Positions 49,880 through 62,029 are shown, numbered from the stretch's first letter. The stretch is 64,000 nt of DNA from Aphrophora alni (GCA_963513935.1 OY740774.1:97843668-97907667), one strand, 5' to 3'. Translations and numbers: made by a program. The notes: generated by a model not told the origin, from the letters alone.

Positions 49880-50790
49880 GCGCAGTCCTTCGTCCTTTCC
49901 TTGCACTTAGGTTAGGATCTATTTCCCTATCTCTCCTTACACTTGTGGAAACGGATCTTAACTTCAGTGCAAGGAAGAGAATAGGTGCGACGAAGAGAAT
50001 ATAAGTGCGAGGAAGTGCGAAGAAGAGAATTAGTGCGAGATAGGGAAATAGATCCTAAGATAAGTTCGCGGAAGAGAATAAGTGCAATGAAAAGAATATA
50101 AGTGCGAGGAAGAGAATAAGTGCGAGGAAGAGAATAAGTGCGAAGAAGAGAATTAGTGCGAGAGAGGGAAATGGATCATAACCTAAGTTCGCGGAAGAGA
50201 ATAAGTGCGATGAAGAGAATATAAGTGCGAGGAAGAGAATAGGTGCGAAGAAAAGAGTTAGTGCGAGGTAGGAAAATAGTTCCTAACCTAAGTGGGCGGA
50301 AGAGTATAAATGCGATGAAGATAATATAAGTACGAGGAAGAGAATTAGTGAGAGATAGGGAATTGTATCATAACCTAAGTGCGCGGAAGAGAATAAGTGC
50401 GATGAAGAGAATATAAGTGCGGGGAAGAGAATGAGTGCGAAAAAGAGAATAAGTGCGATGAAGAGAATATAATTGCGAGGAAGAGAATAAGTGCGAAGAA
50501 GAGAATAAGTGCGAGGAGTGATCAGGAAATAAACCCAGACCTAAGTGCACGGAAGAGAATAAGTGCAAATTAGGGAAATAGATCCTAATCTAAGTGCGTG
50601 GAAGAGAATAAGCGCGAGATAGGGAAATAAATTCTAGCCTAAGTGCGTGGAAGAGAAGAAGTTTGAAGAAAGATAGGGAAATAGATCCTAACCTAATTTC
50701 GAGGAAGAAAAAAGGGCGAGGAAGAGAACAAGTGCGAAGAGAGTTAGGGAAATAGACCCTAACCTAAGTGCAAGGAAGAGAATATGTACC
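49880..50790. repeat. Purine-rich minisatellite with inverted first block
   Basis: Basic unit about 18-20 bp (AAGTGCGAGGAAGAGAATA and variants), grouped into irregular longer units separated by GATAGGGAAATAGATCCTAA. The first 60 bases (to about 49945) carry the same sequence in reverse orientation, so the array starts with an inversion. The 66-codon minus ORF (50368-50568) is repeat-derived. Confidence 0.93.
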
Positions 50791-52006
50791 TTCATTGTTA
50801 GTATGTATAGATGACAACTGAGTAATATTTAATTCTTATTTTTGTAGACCTGCATCATATTAGAGCTCACAAGGTTCTCCACCTTCCTAATATCCATGAC
50901 TATAAAAAGTAGAAAGGTAATCAAAACATTTGTTTTTCAAAATTATATCCCTTAATCTCAAACATCCATCAGTAATCTCTTTTGTATACATTTCTTCTTT
51001 TTTTTAATTCGTTTTACCCACCTATGTACTACGATCATACAACTTAACCTTTTCTTCATTCTCTAACTCGCTCTTGTTCGTTACTCTTCCGAGATACACT
51101 CCCATTATTTTTATATTCGTTTTAATATATATTTTTCCACCCAACATTTTACAACTGTAAAAATGAAATAACCAATTCTGAAGGTTGGTTTATACAGGAA
51201 AATAATTACGATTGGCTATGTTCAAGTAAATTTAAAATATTACTTTTCTTTCTATTCATATATAAATATCATTAGGTTAATTGACAATATATTACCTATT
51301 ACATCGTTTCGATAAGATAATACTAAGATTGCAAACGGATGTTATCAGCTTAGTCCTGGTACAGCGCACCTTTAAACAAAATTAAAGAATGTGTCTTGGA
51401 AGAAGAAAAGAAAACAAGGATATATATGGAGGAAACAATGTTAGTTTTATGTTACTTCAATTTGTTCTCGCCACTAAACAGCTAACTCGATTATCAACTT
51501 CTATGTACTTGTAACCGGTAAATCCGGAATGACACAGAGTAACGTTTAAACTATTGATTTGATGAGCGACTTGTCTAAACACCATTTGTAGCAACAGCCT
51601 ATATTTTATACGTTTAACTTTATATGTATATAATTACAGCCTTTATTCTGTGAATTGAGCGTTATTGCCGTATTTGTTTGTTTGAGTTAAGTGACGCTAC
51701 CCTTGCAATGGCTCTATTGGGAAATTTCGTTTTGACGTTCAGCTATTATTGTGGTGCGATTGATCTTGGACCAAATAGAAATGTCAGTTATATTAAATAA
51801 ACTCAATTGTTAGGTTATTCTTACGTTATGCCGACAATCCTTAAATGTCCTAGTGGTTAGTATTGTTGGCAAAAGGTAAGTAACAATTGATTCAATTCAC
51901 ACTCCTTTAGGATAACAACACTATGTTCAAATTAAATAAACTGTTCGACAACATTATAATAACTTTCTTAGATAGTAATACTAAAAAATGTTTCCATTCT
52001 GCTTAG

Positions 52007-52056
<50 letters not shown>

Positions 52057-52388
52057 CATTTTTTTTCTCCACAGATTTCTTATTACAAATAAGTTGGAAT
52101 GCAGAAGAGTGCTCACTCATCAACTTTTAACAATTTTAATAACCAATTTAAAAAATAATATTCATGATATCTTTAAATGAAGACTAAATTTTCTTCAACT
52201 ATGCCCTCAACACGTTTTAAGCGTAAATCGTATTTGATCAACATCAAATATTGAATATGGGGGTGTTAAGATTAATTATAGTTTTTTGACAATTATTTCT
52301 GAACCTAACCAAAAGTGTACGCAGGAAGGTTGATGTATAAGGTACAAGTAATTCATAGAGAAAATAAAAGGAACAAATGTTTTTATTT
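50791..52388. other. No gene recognised; (TA)n inside
   Basis: AT-rich, with a 40-base (TA)n at 52010-52049. Confidence 0.55.
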
Positions 52389-52930
52389 GGTAATTATATA
52401 GCAGAGTAGCCTCACTTCAAAATAAATTTTTATGGGTTTTATTCGTCAAATAAATGTTGGAAGAATATTTTATTATCGAAAAAAAGTGTCGGAAAGATGA
52501 TTACATAATATAATTACACAAGTTGTTTTTTCGTGAAAAAATTAACTCTGTGCTATCTTTCATACTCATGACATTCACTTCAATAAACGTACGGAAGGTT
52601 TGGCCAGGTGGTTATATATATATAGCAACCAGGCCAAACCTTGCGTGACATATAATAATACAGCCCTACATATTTACAGCAAAGAAAACATTATTTATTC
52701 TTATGAAGTAAGGTATGTAGTAGAGGATAAAAAAATAAAACAAGTAAAATACGGCTCCACCTTAACCTCCTAAGACCCAGAGGTGAACTAGTTTATAGGC
52801 CTAATAGCCTGATGTAATCATCTTTCCGACACTTTTTTTCGATAATAAAATATTTTTCCAACATTTTATTTGACGAATAAAACCCATAAAAATTGATTTT
52901 GAAGTGAGGCTACTCTGCTATATAATTACC
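52389..52930 (+). mobile_element. 542-bp MITE, copy 1, ~118-bp inverted ends
   Basis: It begins GGTAATTATATAGCAGAGTA and ends with the reverse complement. The arms stay paired for about 118 bases, through ATTCGTCAAATAAATGTTGG and GTGTCGGAAAGATGATTACA. The interior includes a second small inverted repeat around AAGGTTTGGCCAGGTGGTTA. No transposase ORF. The 71-codon ORF reading out of the right end is only terminal-repeat sequence. Arms and copies are over 90% alike by eye. Target duplication not resolved. Confidence 0.95.
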
Positions 52931-53213
52931 GTTTTGTTTCTTAACCCCCAGAGGATTTATTCCACTTTTACTTTTATACAATCACTTAGTATCCTTTTTG
53001 AAATCACTAAGACCAAAAAAAGTGTTTTCGGAATACTCTCAATCGTCTATGCAATTTTAGTGTTTGTCTTTTTTATTAACAATATTATATGTGGGTTTAT
53101 TTATAGATTGTTTTTTTGAGAACTCAAAATTTGAGTGTAAATACCACAATAACATAAAGCTACGATTATCTCAAAATTTATAATAATTATTTTAATCAAA
53201 TTTATCTGTAGCC

Positions 53214-53246
<33 letters not shown>

Positions 53247-54355
53247 AACATTGGTCTCTATCTCCTCAACATTTCCACTATCATTTAAATTATGGTAAAA
53301 ATTTTAAAATTAATGATCCAAACTAGTATGTAAAATCATAAAGTAATGAAAATTTACCATTCAAGATAGATTTAAAAAAACTTAAACGAACGTTGTTTAA
53401 CGAGTCATTTTAACTAAATTTCAAACAATACGATTAAATCTTAGCACAATAATTATAATAAAAGATATTAGTTTTAGACTGTGTTTAAATAATACTAATC
53501 CAAAATGGCCGCCATGGATAATTTTCACCTTTTGATTGACAAACAATGGAACTGATATTTTTGTCAAACTATAATTTTTTTTGGTTGGTATTTAGTTTTA
53601 TGGACCGTTCTATGAGAAATTTAGTGCAATAGATTGCACCGTTTATTATTCAATAGGGAAATGATTTAAAATAATTTCTGTTTGTTTACGTAATTGAAAA
53701 TTCATATACAGTACAGGCCAAATCAACTCCTTTATAAGCTCCACTCCTATTATTTCAATCCATTACAACTTCAAACCAGAAAGTCGACTGACCTCGTAAA
53801 ATAAAATTTTCGAATCCTCTAAATTGTAGGCCTACCTACTTATAGGTATCAGTTAATTATTTTTTTCCGATTAGATGAGCGTTTTTATCTCCATGAAGTT
53901 TGTTTAACGGTTATACAAATCACCATAATACCCTGGGGCTGATTGAACATAAACTTCCGAGGATAAATTATTGTCTTTTGTAACAAACTATAGTTTTGCA
54001 CTCTGGAGTAGAGAATGTTAGGCTGAAGATAAATACAGGTTTCATCTTCCTCAGTCAACCATGCGGCATCTTCTAACAAAGTGTGTTTCCGGGATTGAAT
54101 GAAGATCTTTCTGAAGTGTATGAGCTATAACTAGATAACAGTAATTGTATGTAATGTGTAATTCAAGTGTAATCGGTCATTACCTACGGAAAAAAGGTGG
54201 GTGCTATTTGAAACAGAATAAATAGTTTTATTGTACGTTCTTGGAATAAACTTAATAAATAAACTTGTATTAATAATAAATGTGTCAATTAAAAAAAGGT
54301 ACAATATTTTGGATTGGTTTTTGAAGGCCAGATATATAAGAACTATTGAATTTTG
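52931..54355. other. Segment between two inverted MITE copies
   Basis: 1.4 kb with a family B copy, an A26 run near 53219-53245 and two short ORFs without recognisable domains. Confidence 0.6.
53160..53470 (+). repeat. Dispersed family B copy, diverged
   Basis: CTCAAAATTTATAATAATTA, TTTAATCAAATTTATC, then an A tract, GGTCTCTATCTCC and a second block TTTAACTAAATTTCAAACAA. Confidence 0.5.
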
Positions 54356-54896
54356 GGTAATTATATAGCAGAGTAGCCTCACTTCAAAGTCAATTTTTAT
54401 GGGTTTTATTCGTCAAATAAATGTTGGAAAAATATTTTATTATCGAGAAAAAGTGTCGGAAAGATGATTACATCAGGCTATTAGGCCTATAAACTAGTTC
54501 ACCTCTGGGTCTTAGGAGGTTAAGGTGGCGCCGTATTTTCCTTGTTTTATTTTTTTATCCTCTACTACATACCTTACTTCATAAGAATAAATAATGTTTT
54601 CTTTGCTGTAAATATGTAGGGCTGTATTATTATATGTCACGAAAGGTTTGGCCAGGTTGCTATATATATAAAACCACCTGGAAAAACCTTCCGTACGTTT
54701 ATTGAAGTGAATGTCATGAGTATAAAAGATAACACAGAGTTAATTTTTTCACGAAAAAACAACTTGTGTAATTATATTATGTAATCATCTTTCCGACACT
54801 TTTTTTCGATAATAAAATATTTTTCCAACATTTATTTGACGAATAAAACCCATAAAAATTGATTTTGAAGTGAGGCTACTCTGCTATATAATTACC
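54356..54896 (-). mobile_element. 542-bp MITE family, copy 2 (541 bp), inverted
   Basis: Same ends and length as copy 1 to within a base, but the interior is in the opposite orientation. The TTAAGGTGG...TTGCTGTAAATATG block comes first and GTACGTTTATTGAAGTGAAT last. No ORF. A further 12-base end-like match (GGTAATTATATA) lies just outside at 54986. Confidence 0.95.
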
Positions 54897-56330
54897 CCTT
54901 TTGATAATAAAATAATCCTAAAATAGGATATTGCATGCAATTTGAAAAAGTGATTCAATAAACTACGTATATTTATTCAAAATTCGGTAATTATATATCA
55001 AAAATTATTCCGGTAGTTATGTCTGTTTGACAATTCCAAATCTCAACTTTGCCATTAAGCCCGTATTCTGTCAAAGGAGCTAATTAAAGAAGAGAAATAA
55101 GAGAGAGCGCCCCTGAGAAAGAGACAAATAATGGAACTGCATTAAGTGTAATTCCAACAATGTATTGAATGAATACATTAATGACTAAACTCGACTATTA
55201 GGGTGAGAACTATCCCAGAGTTATTATCGACGCGAAGATTTCCTCCGTGTAAAACATAACGTGTAAAGTATTTCCATTGTTGCAGAAAGTGAAAATTATG
55301 TCATTCATTTCCACCGGAACTTGTTGTTTAATTATCTATTGTAGAGGCATTGGAAGAGGAATTTAATCGTTTAAAGCAGCAGTTTGTGTAGCTTTAGTTT
55401 TGAACTGACAAGGCATGAAATTATCTGGTATAAATTAAAGAGAAATCTTACCGGATTAGTTATGGGGAAATAATTTCGTTCAATTGTAACAGTTTAACAG
55501 AAGTTGTTCAATATCGGTATCTAGGTTTTTGGCTAATAATTATCCTCTTAAAATCATTACTTTTATGTCTTATAAAAAACGGAATTTTAACTTACCACTG
55601 GTAAGCCTCGTTGGCTGGTGATTAAATTGTTGGAAGCGTAAATGACCCGACTACTGTTTTACTCTAATTCACAATGCTGCACATATACAAATTACACTAA
55701 GCTCTTAAAATATAATTCATTATTTATTTAGTTCTATTTCAATCTTATCTGGAAAAAAACGTAGTTATAACTGGCCATTGGTCAACATAGGGGGCTGACT
55801 CAATTGGAAGCGTAATTAATCTGACTACCGTTTTGCTCTAATTCATATTAACGCATATTTATTGAAAGGATATCAAGGTATATCACATTGTAAAGGAAAT
55901 AAATATCAAATAGCGCTAAATTTTGTAATTGTTATGTAAATTTGATGATTTTTAACCCTAAGTAATTTTAAAAGATCTTAATTCATAGAATTGAAACACA
56001 TCCAAAAGTATGGAGTAAGGACGTTATCTTATATTTTGGTTAGGTGAAAACCTCCTGTGAGAAAGTTTCAAAAACAGTTCAAATTTCATTCGTTTGAAGT
56101 TTTTTCTACAATTGCTTACACCTCGTTCACATCATTATATTTTAGTACCTGGGTGTACCCATGCCCATGTCTTAGAGCGCTGCAATGCTTTTATGAGTTG
56201 TCATTTTATAGCGGAAAATGAAATTTTTAAAAACATCGTTAGGAAAAACTTTTTTTTTTAATTTCAAAATTACTGACACGTTTTTTTTTTTAAATCTATT
56301 ATGATATATCCTAGTCACAAAATTGTTAGC
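54897..56330. other. No gene recognised; weak tandem pair
   Basis: A diverged pair about 175 bases apart, TTGGAAGCGTAAATGACCCG and TTGGAAGCGTAATTAATCTG (55629 and 55804), each followed by CTACxGTTTTxCTCTAATTC. Confidence 0.5.
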
Positions 56331-56925
56331 CTATATATTATTATAATTTTTTCCGTCCATGTGACTATATGCTACTTACTTTTATTGACGCGTTTCGGAA
56401 ATTATTCCATTATCAGAATTATCTTCTTTCTTCCATAAATGAAGCCGATGGTGAAACAATCACACGGAACGTCGTTTTTAGAGAAGTATTATGAATATTG
56501 ATAAATACATTTATAAATATGAACCTATATATATTACTAAACGGTTGAACCTATCACTGTTATATATTTTCTTAATTAGTTTGAACTACTGAACAAAGTT
56601 AAATGAGTTTTAGACTCATTGTAATTGATCACGTGAAATGACAGATGATCAAATTTGAACATTTTTATAAATCAATTTCGCCTTAAGATTAATGAACTAT
56701 TTAAAAAATTTTACCCGGGGTAACACGGGTACGCGGGTCGCTTGTTAAACAATAAAACTGTACAAAATAAATACACAGTTACATCAAATAGAATACATAT
56801 ACCGAAGACTGTGTTTCAATGTGCGCACATCACCGATCCTACAATCCCACTCTCAACAGTCAATAAAAAGTAAGTAGATATAGTCACATTGACGGAAAAA
56901 ATTATATTAATATATAACATGTTTT
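56331..56925. mobile_element. Inverted-repeat element with Penelope-type motif
   Basis: About 60 bases at the left (TATATTATTATAATTTTTTC, CGTCCATGTGACTATAT, CTACTTACTTTTATTGAC) match the reverse complement of the right end at about 90%. A hammerhead-like block follows the left arm. GGGTAACACGGGTACGCGGG near 56716 resembles a conserved repeat tail. No coding remnant. It could be a Penelope-like insertion with inverted partial terminal repeats, or a separate foldback element. Confidence 0.7.
56383..56420 (-). ncRNA. Hammerhead-like motif (Penelope type)
   Basis: Minus strand reads CTGATAATGGAATAATTTCC then GAAACGCGTC. GGAA/TTCC forms stem II and GAAA is intact, but the CUGANGA core is CUGAUAA (G8 to A). 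It shares its layout with the motif behind the endonuclease remnant at 61.2 kb. Confidence 0.38.
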
Positions 56926-58836
56926 TTGCCGTAATTGCCAACCAACCAAAAAAAAAAAAAACTGACGAAATGCCAAATAGTGGAATAAAACGAGCTTTAC
57001 GAATTTACTATTCAAACCCAATCATCAGTTCATCTTCGTCTATTATAGTTGAAACTACGCCGTCACAGAGATTTTTAAACAACTGAAACCTATAATTTTG
57101 CTCTTCTCCGAACTATAACTATAAAAACTAACGACTCTATCAATGTTTAATCTCCGTCATTCAGCTTTAAAAATTAAGCACAAACTTTCTCATTCATAAC
57201 ATATGATCAAAAACACAAAATGGTACCTTGATAGTTTGCAGAGCGGAAACTTTCGGGCCTGTTGCGTGTTGGCAAATAACAGTTGTTGAAATTTAATTCC
57301 GATTTGTTTAGTAATTGGTAGGGCGGCACGCTGCCGCGTTTCTTAGTAAAATCTGAACTAATTCGTGAACTTGTGATCCATTGCTTAAATTTCAGTTTAT
57401 ATCGTATTGGATTTATGGCGGTTAACAGTAGTTTAGAGTTTTTTTTCACAAATATTCTTTAACTGTAATTTTCTTTTAACTCCTATTTTCTATGCTGATT
57501 ATGTATATTAATCTTTATACTTTACTAAAATGTTTTCAAAATCGTTTGAGATAAATTAAGTTTTCATTAAGCTGTTTATACGGTTTTTGTTGTTCCGAAT
57601 TCGGAATTTTACGTTTTGTAAAACCCAGCAACCAATCCGATTTATTATTATCTTAGAGGCCTTTAGCCTCCTCCGCAATCAGCTTCCCATCTTCTCTGTC
57701 AATAACTTCATCCTAAAAGTTGCAGTAACGTCATCCATCCGTTCAATTCTTGACTTGCTCTTTGTTATTGTAGGGTAAAGCACCCCTCTCAGTGCTTTCA
57801 AGTTTCTGGTCTTTCGTCGTTATCTTTATATGTTCAAAACATTGAGCCTTCACAAATCTAACTATATCCTAATTTTAATTAACTCACCCAGAGCTACATT
57901 CACCAGTCATCATCCACTCTTTCTAGTCCATATCTTCTTAAGTATGCTTAGATCTAAGAGGAACATTTAATTAAAATATGATCAAATCATAAGGACACAG
58001 AGAAATCCACAGATGATAATTTTGAACACCATCGGTCAAATAGTTTCTGAGAGATAATTGTTTACAGACTATAGATAAATATTTAGTATAGAATACTGTT
58101 TTAGCATCAGGTCACATTATACCCGATGCATGAAATATCCCAAGACTCATTAGAAATTAAAACTTGACTCATCCGTGACATCTTTTGAAAAATCTATACT
58201 TTATTTTTAATTAAGATGTATTTTTTTAATATTTTGTCAAAGTGTGGGTTGATACCCTTGAAAACCAAAATTTGAATTTGAAATTCAAATATTCCCCCGT
58301 CTGTCATTAAAAGAGCTTCTTAAAAATTTAAATGTTAGTGTCCATTGAATGACTCCTTATTTAAATCGGCCATATTAATTTTGTTTGATTTTGAAAAATT
58401 GGTGTCGTAATATTTTGTTTTGACAATATAAAATGGTGACAAAAAATAATTAATGTTGCACAGATTTTTAGCTGACGTATCGGTTAGGATTTTTGTGTAA
58501 AACTATTCTTTACACCATTTTTTCGCCTAAAAATACCTTTTCAACGCGAAGTCACTACATCCTCATGTCGGTAGCTCGGCTCTCATAACTATAAAATAAC
58601 AAAATGATTTGGTCCTGTATCTCATTATACTAATACATTTTCTTGTGTGGTCTGGTTTCGAAATTACATTTTTGACAATATCTTCACTACTTATAGTTGG
58701 TACCCAAATATCTGTAAATATTTATCTAATGTAACCAGTTATATGTTTAATAATACACACGAGACAGAACAAAATCAAAAATCACTTTTTTGTTTCCTGA
58801 GGCCATTAAACGTGAACTGAGGTCGAAATTTTATGC
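56926..58836. other. No gene recognised
   Basis: The 80-codon minus ORF at 57207-57449 sits in locally GC-richer sequence and is not low-complexity, but I recognise no domain. A TTTCTCATTC variant of the dispersed GCACTAACTTTCTC motif lies near 57178. Confidence 0.45.
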
Positions 58837-59940
58837 CTACTTCATAGTTTTAAAAAACCATTCTGGTTGACCTTTGGCTTCTAATATGGAACTGGGTCTT
58901 CTACTTGTCTTTTGGCAGATAAGTTGTATTGTTTTTGGGGGGGCTGTGATGACCTCCGTCAGAGGCCTCACCGACGTCGACCTGGAGGTCTTTTGCCGCT
59001 CCAAGTTCCATTCTACACCCACTCAGTAATATCGGTCATCCTTATGAAGGAACAAATGCTACCTATCGGGTTATCTAGGATGGTTTTCATCTCCTTCCCC
59101 GGAGGGCCTGGCTCGTCCTAACGCTTCACACTCTAAGAGAATGTGTTCTGCGGACTCTTCAGCCAAACCACATTTCCTGCATATATTTTCTGCAGCAATC
59201 CCTATCCTATGTAGGTGTTTTATAAGATGACAGTGGCTCGTTAATAGCCCTACCACCTAACTCATGTTATCCCTTCTAAGAGAGATACGTTTTTTCAGCA
59301 TGTTTCTTACTTGGTCTAAGTAACCTCTTTGCAAGTCTACTTGTTGTTGAATTTGTCCAGGCCTTATTCATCCCCTTCCGTATTCATGTATCAACCGCTG
59401 CTCTGGCATGTCTAGGATATCCCGAACACCGGCTCCGGGCCCACGAAAGGGGATTCTGAACCTATCCTGGCTAATTCATCTGCTCTCTCATTTCCATCGA
59501 TACCTGAATGGCCAGGAACCCAGCCCACAGTGACCAAGCTTTATCAATGATAAGATGCAGTCCCATACCAACTTCGACTTCTGTATTCCATTCTTAGATT
59601 CTCCTTGATGCATTCAGAGATTGCGCCTACTTCTGCTTGGAAAAAAGTAGCATGCTTGCCTAGGCACAGTACGGTGGAGCTCTCTGGATTAATCCCATTT
59701 TTACCACCCCCGTACCCATCTCCGTTTTCGAGCTATCTGTAAACCAGACTATATCCTGCTCGTTGTATAGCCTCTTTCCAGACTCCCATTCTTCCCTAGA
59801 GAAGATTTTCGTCTTGAATGGCTTATCTAATGAAACATTAGGCATCATGTGATCTGAGGGCATGTCTAACACTTCCTTGTTGACCACTTGATTGATCCTG
59901 CAGTGTCCAATCGCTGGCCATCTCATTCTCCAGCAACCCT
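58837..59940 (-). pseudogene. Non-LTR retrotransposon 3' part: RNase H and zinc-knuckle end
   Basis: Three frames together read as the C-terminal part of a LINE polyprotein of the Jockey/R1/I-like group with RNase H. The 59660-59926 frame carries DIVWFTDSSKTEMGTG, where FTD is the first RNase H acidic motif (usual form FTDGSK). Around 59464-59519 another frame carries VPGHSGIDGNERADELAR, the His/Asp end of RNase H. The 59071-59256 frame carries LTSHCHLIKHLHRIG and then a Cys-x2-Cys...His...Cys cluster typical of the tail. Frameshifts separate all three. The reverse transcriptase itself is missing, as expected for 5' truncation. The last 200 bases (PLTEVITAPPK in one frame) look like the element's 3' end. 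Dead copy; clade not settled. Confidence 0.88.
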
Positions 59941-60077
59941 TTTGCTGCAGAGTTGTATTGTTACTGCTTTTGTTGTAAAATGCCCTTCATAATTTATATA
60001 CAAATAGCTCAAACAGCAAAATTTTGATAAAATATATAATGCTTACGTTTCTTTAAGGCAATGACTTTCAAATTAAC
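59941..60077. other. Flank between LINE and family A
   Basis: AT-rich sequence next to the truncated 5' end of the LINE fragment. Confidence 0.5.
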
Positions 60078-60307
60078 AACCCTCAGGGGCTCTTAGATAA
60101 TGAGTACGGGCTTCGCAATCCTAAAGGCCCTAGCAAGATCTACTCCTTTTTTAATGTAGTCTTAAATTCCTATCAGGTTTCTTTTGACCAACTCTTGTTC
60201 TTTTCAGACCCTGATGTTATTAAAGTAATCGAGAGCAAGAAGTCTTTATTTTATTTTTTATAAGGTGACGATGACAAAGAGGTGTTTCGCCTTTAAGCTA
60301 CAAGGGA
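60078..60307 (+). repeat. Dispersed family A copy
   Basis: AACCCTCAGGGGCTC, GAGTACGGGCTTCGCAATCC, GACCAACTCTTGTTCTTTTC, GACCCTGATGTTATTAAAGT and a GTTTCGCCTTTAAGCTACAA end. It gives the clearest match to the 148-bp unit at 16.8-17.4 kb. Confidence 0.85.
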
Positions 60308-61220
60308 AAAAATTCAATTTAACAAAGAATTTTTTTAATGAAATTATTTAGAGAATCAAAAGTCATCAAGTGTTTTTTCTCCAATACAATTTGAAATTTA
60401 TCTTCTACAATGGACCTTCTTCCGACGGGAGAAAGTGAGGGATAAAACCGACCAAAGCAAAACATGAGTTATATATTTGTGTCATGTTTCATCCCGTTAA
60501 GTTGGCAAAGCTGAGTTGTACAGTATTAATATCGAACGTGCATTATGATGAAGGCGAGATCGTGCTGGCCGCGGCGTGATATATATAGAACTTGTTGACC
60601 CAATATACACTGCTTGCACGGCCTACTTTATCTCAACTACTTCCCGTCTGGTTACAACAGTTTACCCCCTCCCTTTCTTGAGCTACACACTGAGTTAAAA
60701 GCCGCATCTCTTTGTATTAGGATGTATTGTGTTACGTAAGAGAAAATGACTGATAATAATTTGAAGAAGTGCATTAATGAAACCCATGGCAATCAGGATA
60801 TAAACGTGCGATACGGTACGTTGGTTTGGGTCATAAACCTTAACATTTCACGATTGTTATCGCTTGAACCAGTTTTTAAATGTTTGACCTTCTAGGAGTA
60901 CATTGATTGTGCATTTTCACTTTTTTATCGATAACTGTGTCGGCATCATTAGAAAGATAACGTCCAAGAGGTTGCGATAGAATGGGAACTACGTATTATG
61001 AAAATATACTAAAATTGTTTAAAGCAATTTTGTCTTGTTTTAGTCTATAACTGGTAATTTTTTTAGTTATCCAAAAAATGCAAAAATAAAACAACAGAAG
61101 ATTTCTAGAGATTTGGTCAAAATATGCCCACACATAAAACTTGATTACGATAATTTCTTTAGTTTTATAATTATACATTTTTCGAATATTTGCCATCATT
61201 TGTGTGTTAAAAATCAAAAC
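60308..61220. other. No gene recognised; family B trace
   Basis: GTGATATATATAGAACTTG near 60578 follows a short GC-rich patch and superficially resembles a TATA promoter, but no gene follows. On the minus strand near 61150-61115, TTTTATGTGTGGGCATATTT is a family B phrase. The 73-codon minus ORF covers it. Confidence 0.5.
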
Positions 61221-61262
61221 ACGACGTTTCGGGAATAAGAATCAATTCCCGTTATCAAGTGA
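61221..61262 (-). ncRNA. Penelope terminal motif, hammerhead-like
   Basis: About 230 bases downstream of the endonuclease remnant on its strand. It reads ACTTGATAACGGGAAT, a loop, ATTCCCGAAACGTCGTG, with a perfect seven-pair stem CGGGAAT/ATTCCCG. GAAACG is as in hammerheads, but TTGATAA departs from CUGANGA. Penelope-like elements are known to carry hammerhead motifs in their terminal repeats, and the position fits that. Confidence 0.5.
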
Positions 61263-61489
61263 CTAAAAACTAAAGAAACATGAAACTAGAAACTATGGCT
61301 ATGTAAGAAGAAAAATTAAATTAGAATACTACCAACCTTAATATCTAAGCATGCATCTCAGAGCTAAAACTGAGAAGTCAAAAAACACAATCACGGTAAC
61401 ACACAACTAACGTCAAATACGTGTTGTTGTATCAAAGATACAGCAACAAGTGACGTGGTCCAGAAGGCGTGACAAACTATTAGGGGAGT

Positions 61490-62029
61490 GGCATATTGTT
61501 AGTTGTATTAAGCTTCCTAGCACGAGAGCGGGTTACAACCCCTTGTGGCGATTTAACAGGTAAAATTTCAGCTTGTTTATTAGTTATAGGGATATTATAA
61601 TCAAATTTAAGTTCTTTTTTAATATTGGGAGCCATAATGCCTTACTTCTATACTTGATTGGCTGATAGGATTGTCCGTTAGTTTTATATACGAGGCTTCA
61701 ATTATTTTACGTTTGTATAGTTTACTTTCCAGGTGTATGATTTTTGCCTCTTCCCAATTAAATTTGTGATTTTCGGACTCTTTTATTCTAATGTTCAATG
61801 GTCTTTTTTTCTCGCCAATGTATTGTCTATCACTCTCACATTTGATAATGTAAATACAGTTCTTAGTATCCTGCGTGCCATTTTTAGGTTTAGTTTGGAC
61901 GAGATGTTGCCTAATGGTGTTTAGTGTTTTAAAAGCGGTAGAAATTTTATATTTTCTAGCTACGCGTCTAACTTTTTCCGATAATCCCTGCACATAAGTC
62001 GAAGCGTTTTGCAAAATTTGGTTCAATTA
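61490..62029 (-). pseudogene. Penelope-like element GIY-YIG endonuclease remnant
   Basis: The 135-codon frame from 62026 is the C-terminal endonuclease of a Penelope-like retroelement. The GIY motif is CIY at residues 57-59, YIG is at 69-71, the catalytic Arg is R80 in LNIRIKE and the catalytic Glu is E110 in KRKIIEASYI. The AFKTLNTIRQHL stretch ahead of it is the usual linker. Between R80 and E110 the domain is about 20 residues shorter than usual, so part was deleted. Near 61645 the frame shifts; the true tail (APNIKKELKFDY ... VTRSRARKLNTTN) continues to a stop at 61490-61492. A stop lies just upstream of 62029 and no reverse transcriptase is seen beyond it, so the copy is 5'-truncated. 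Not functional. Confidence 0.88.

Noticed and set aside
52904..54382. Two ORFs (52904-53119 plus, 54131-54382 minus) both starting MRLLCYIIT
   Set aside because: The shared start is the MITE terminal repeat read outward into unrelated flanks, not a gene family.
60570..60610. GC-rich patch followed by a TATATATA box as a promoter
   Set aside because: No ORF or exon-like sequence follows, and TATATA words are everywhere in this AT-rich window.
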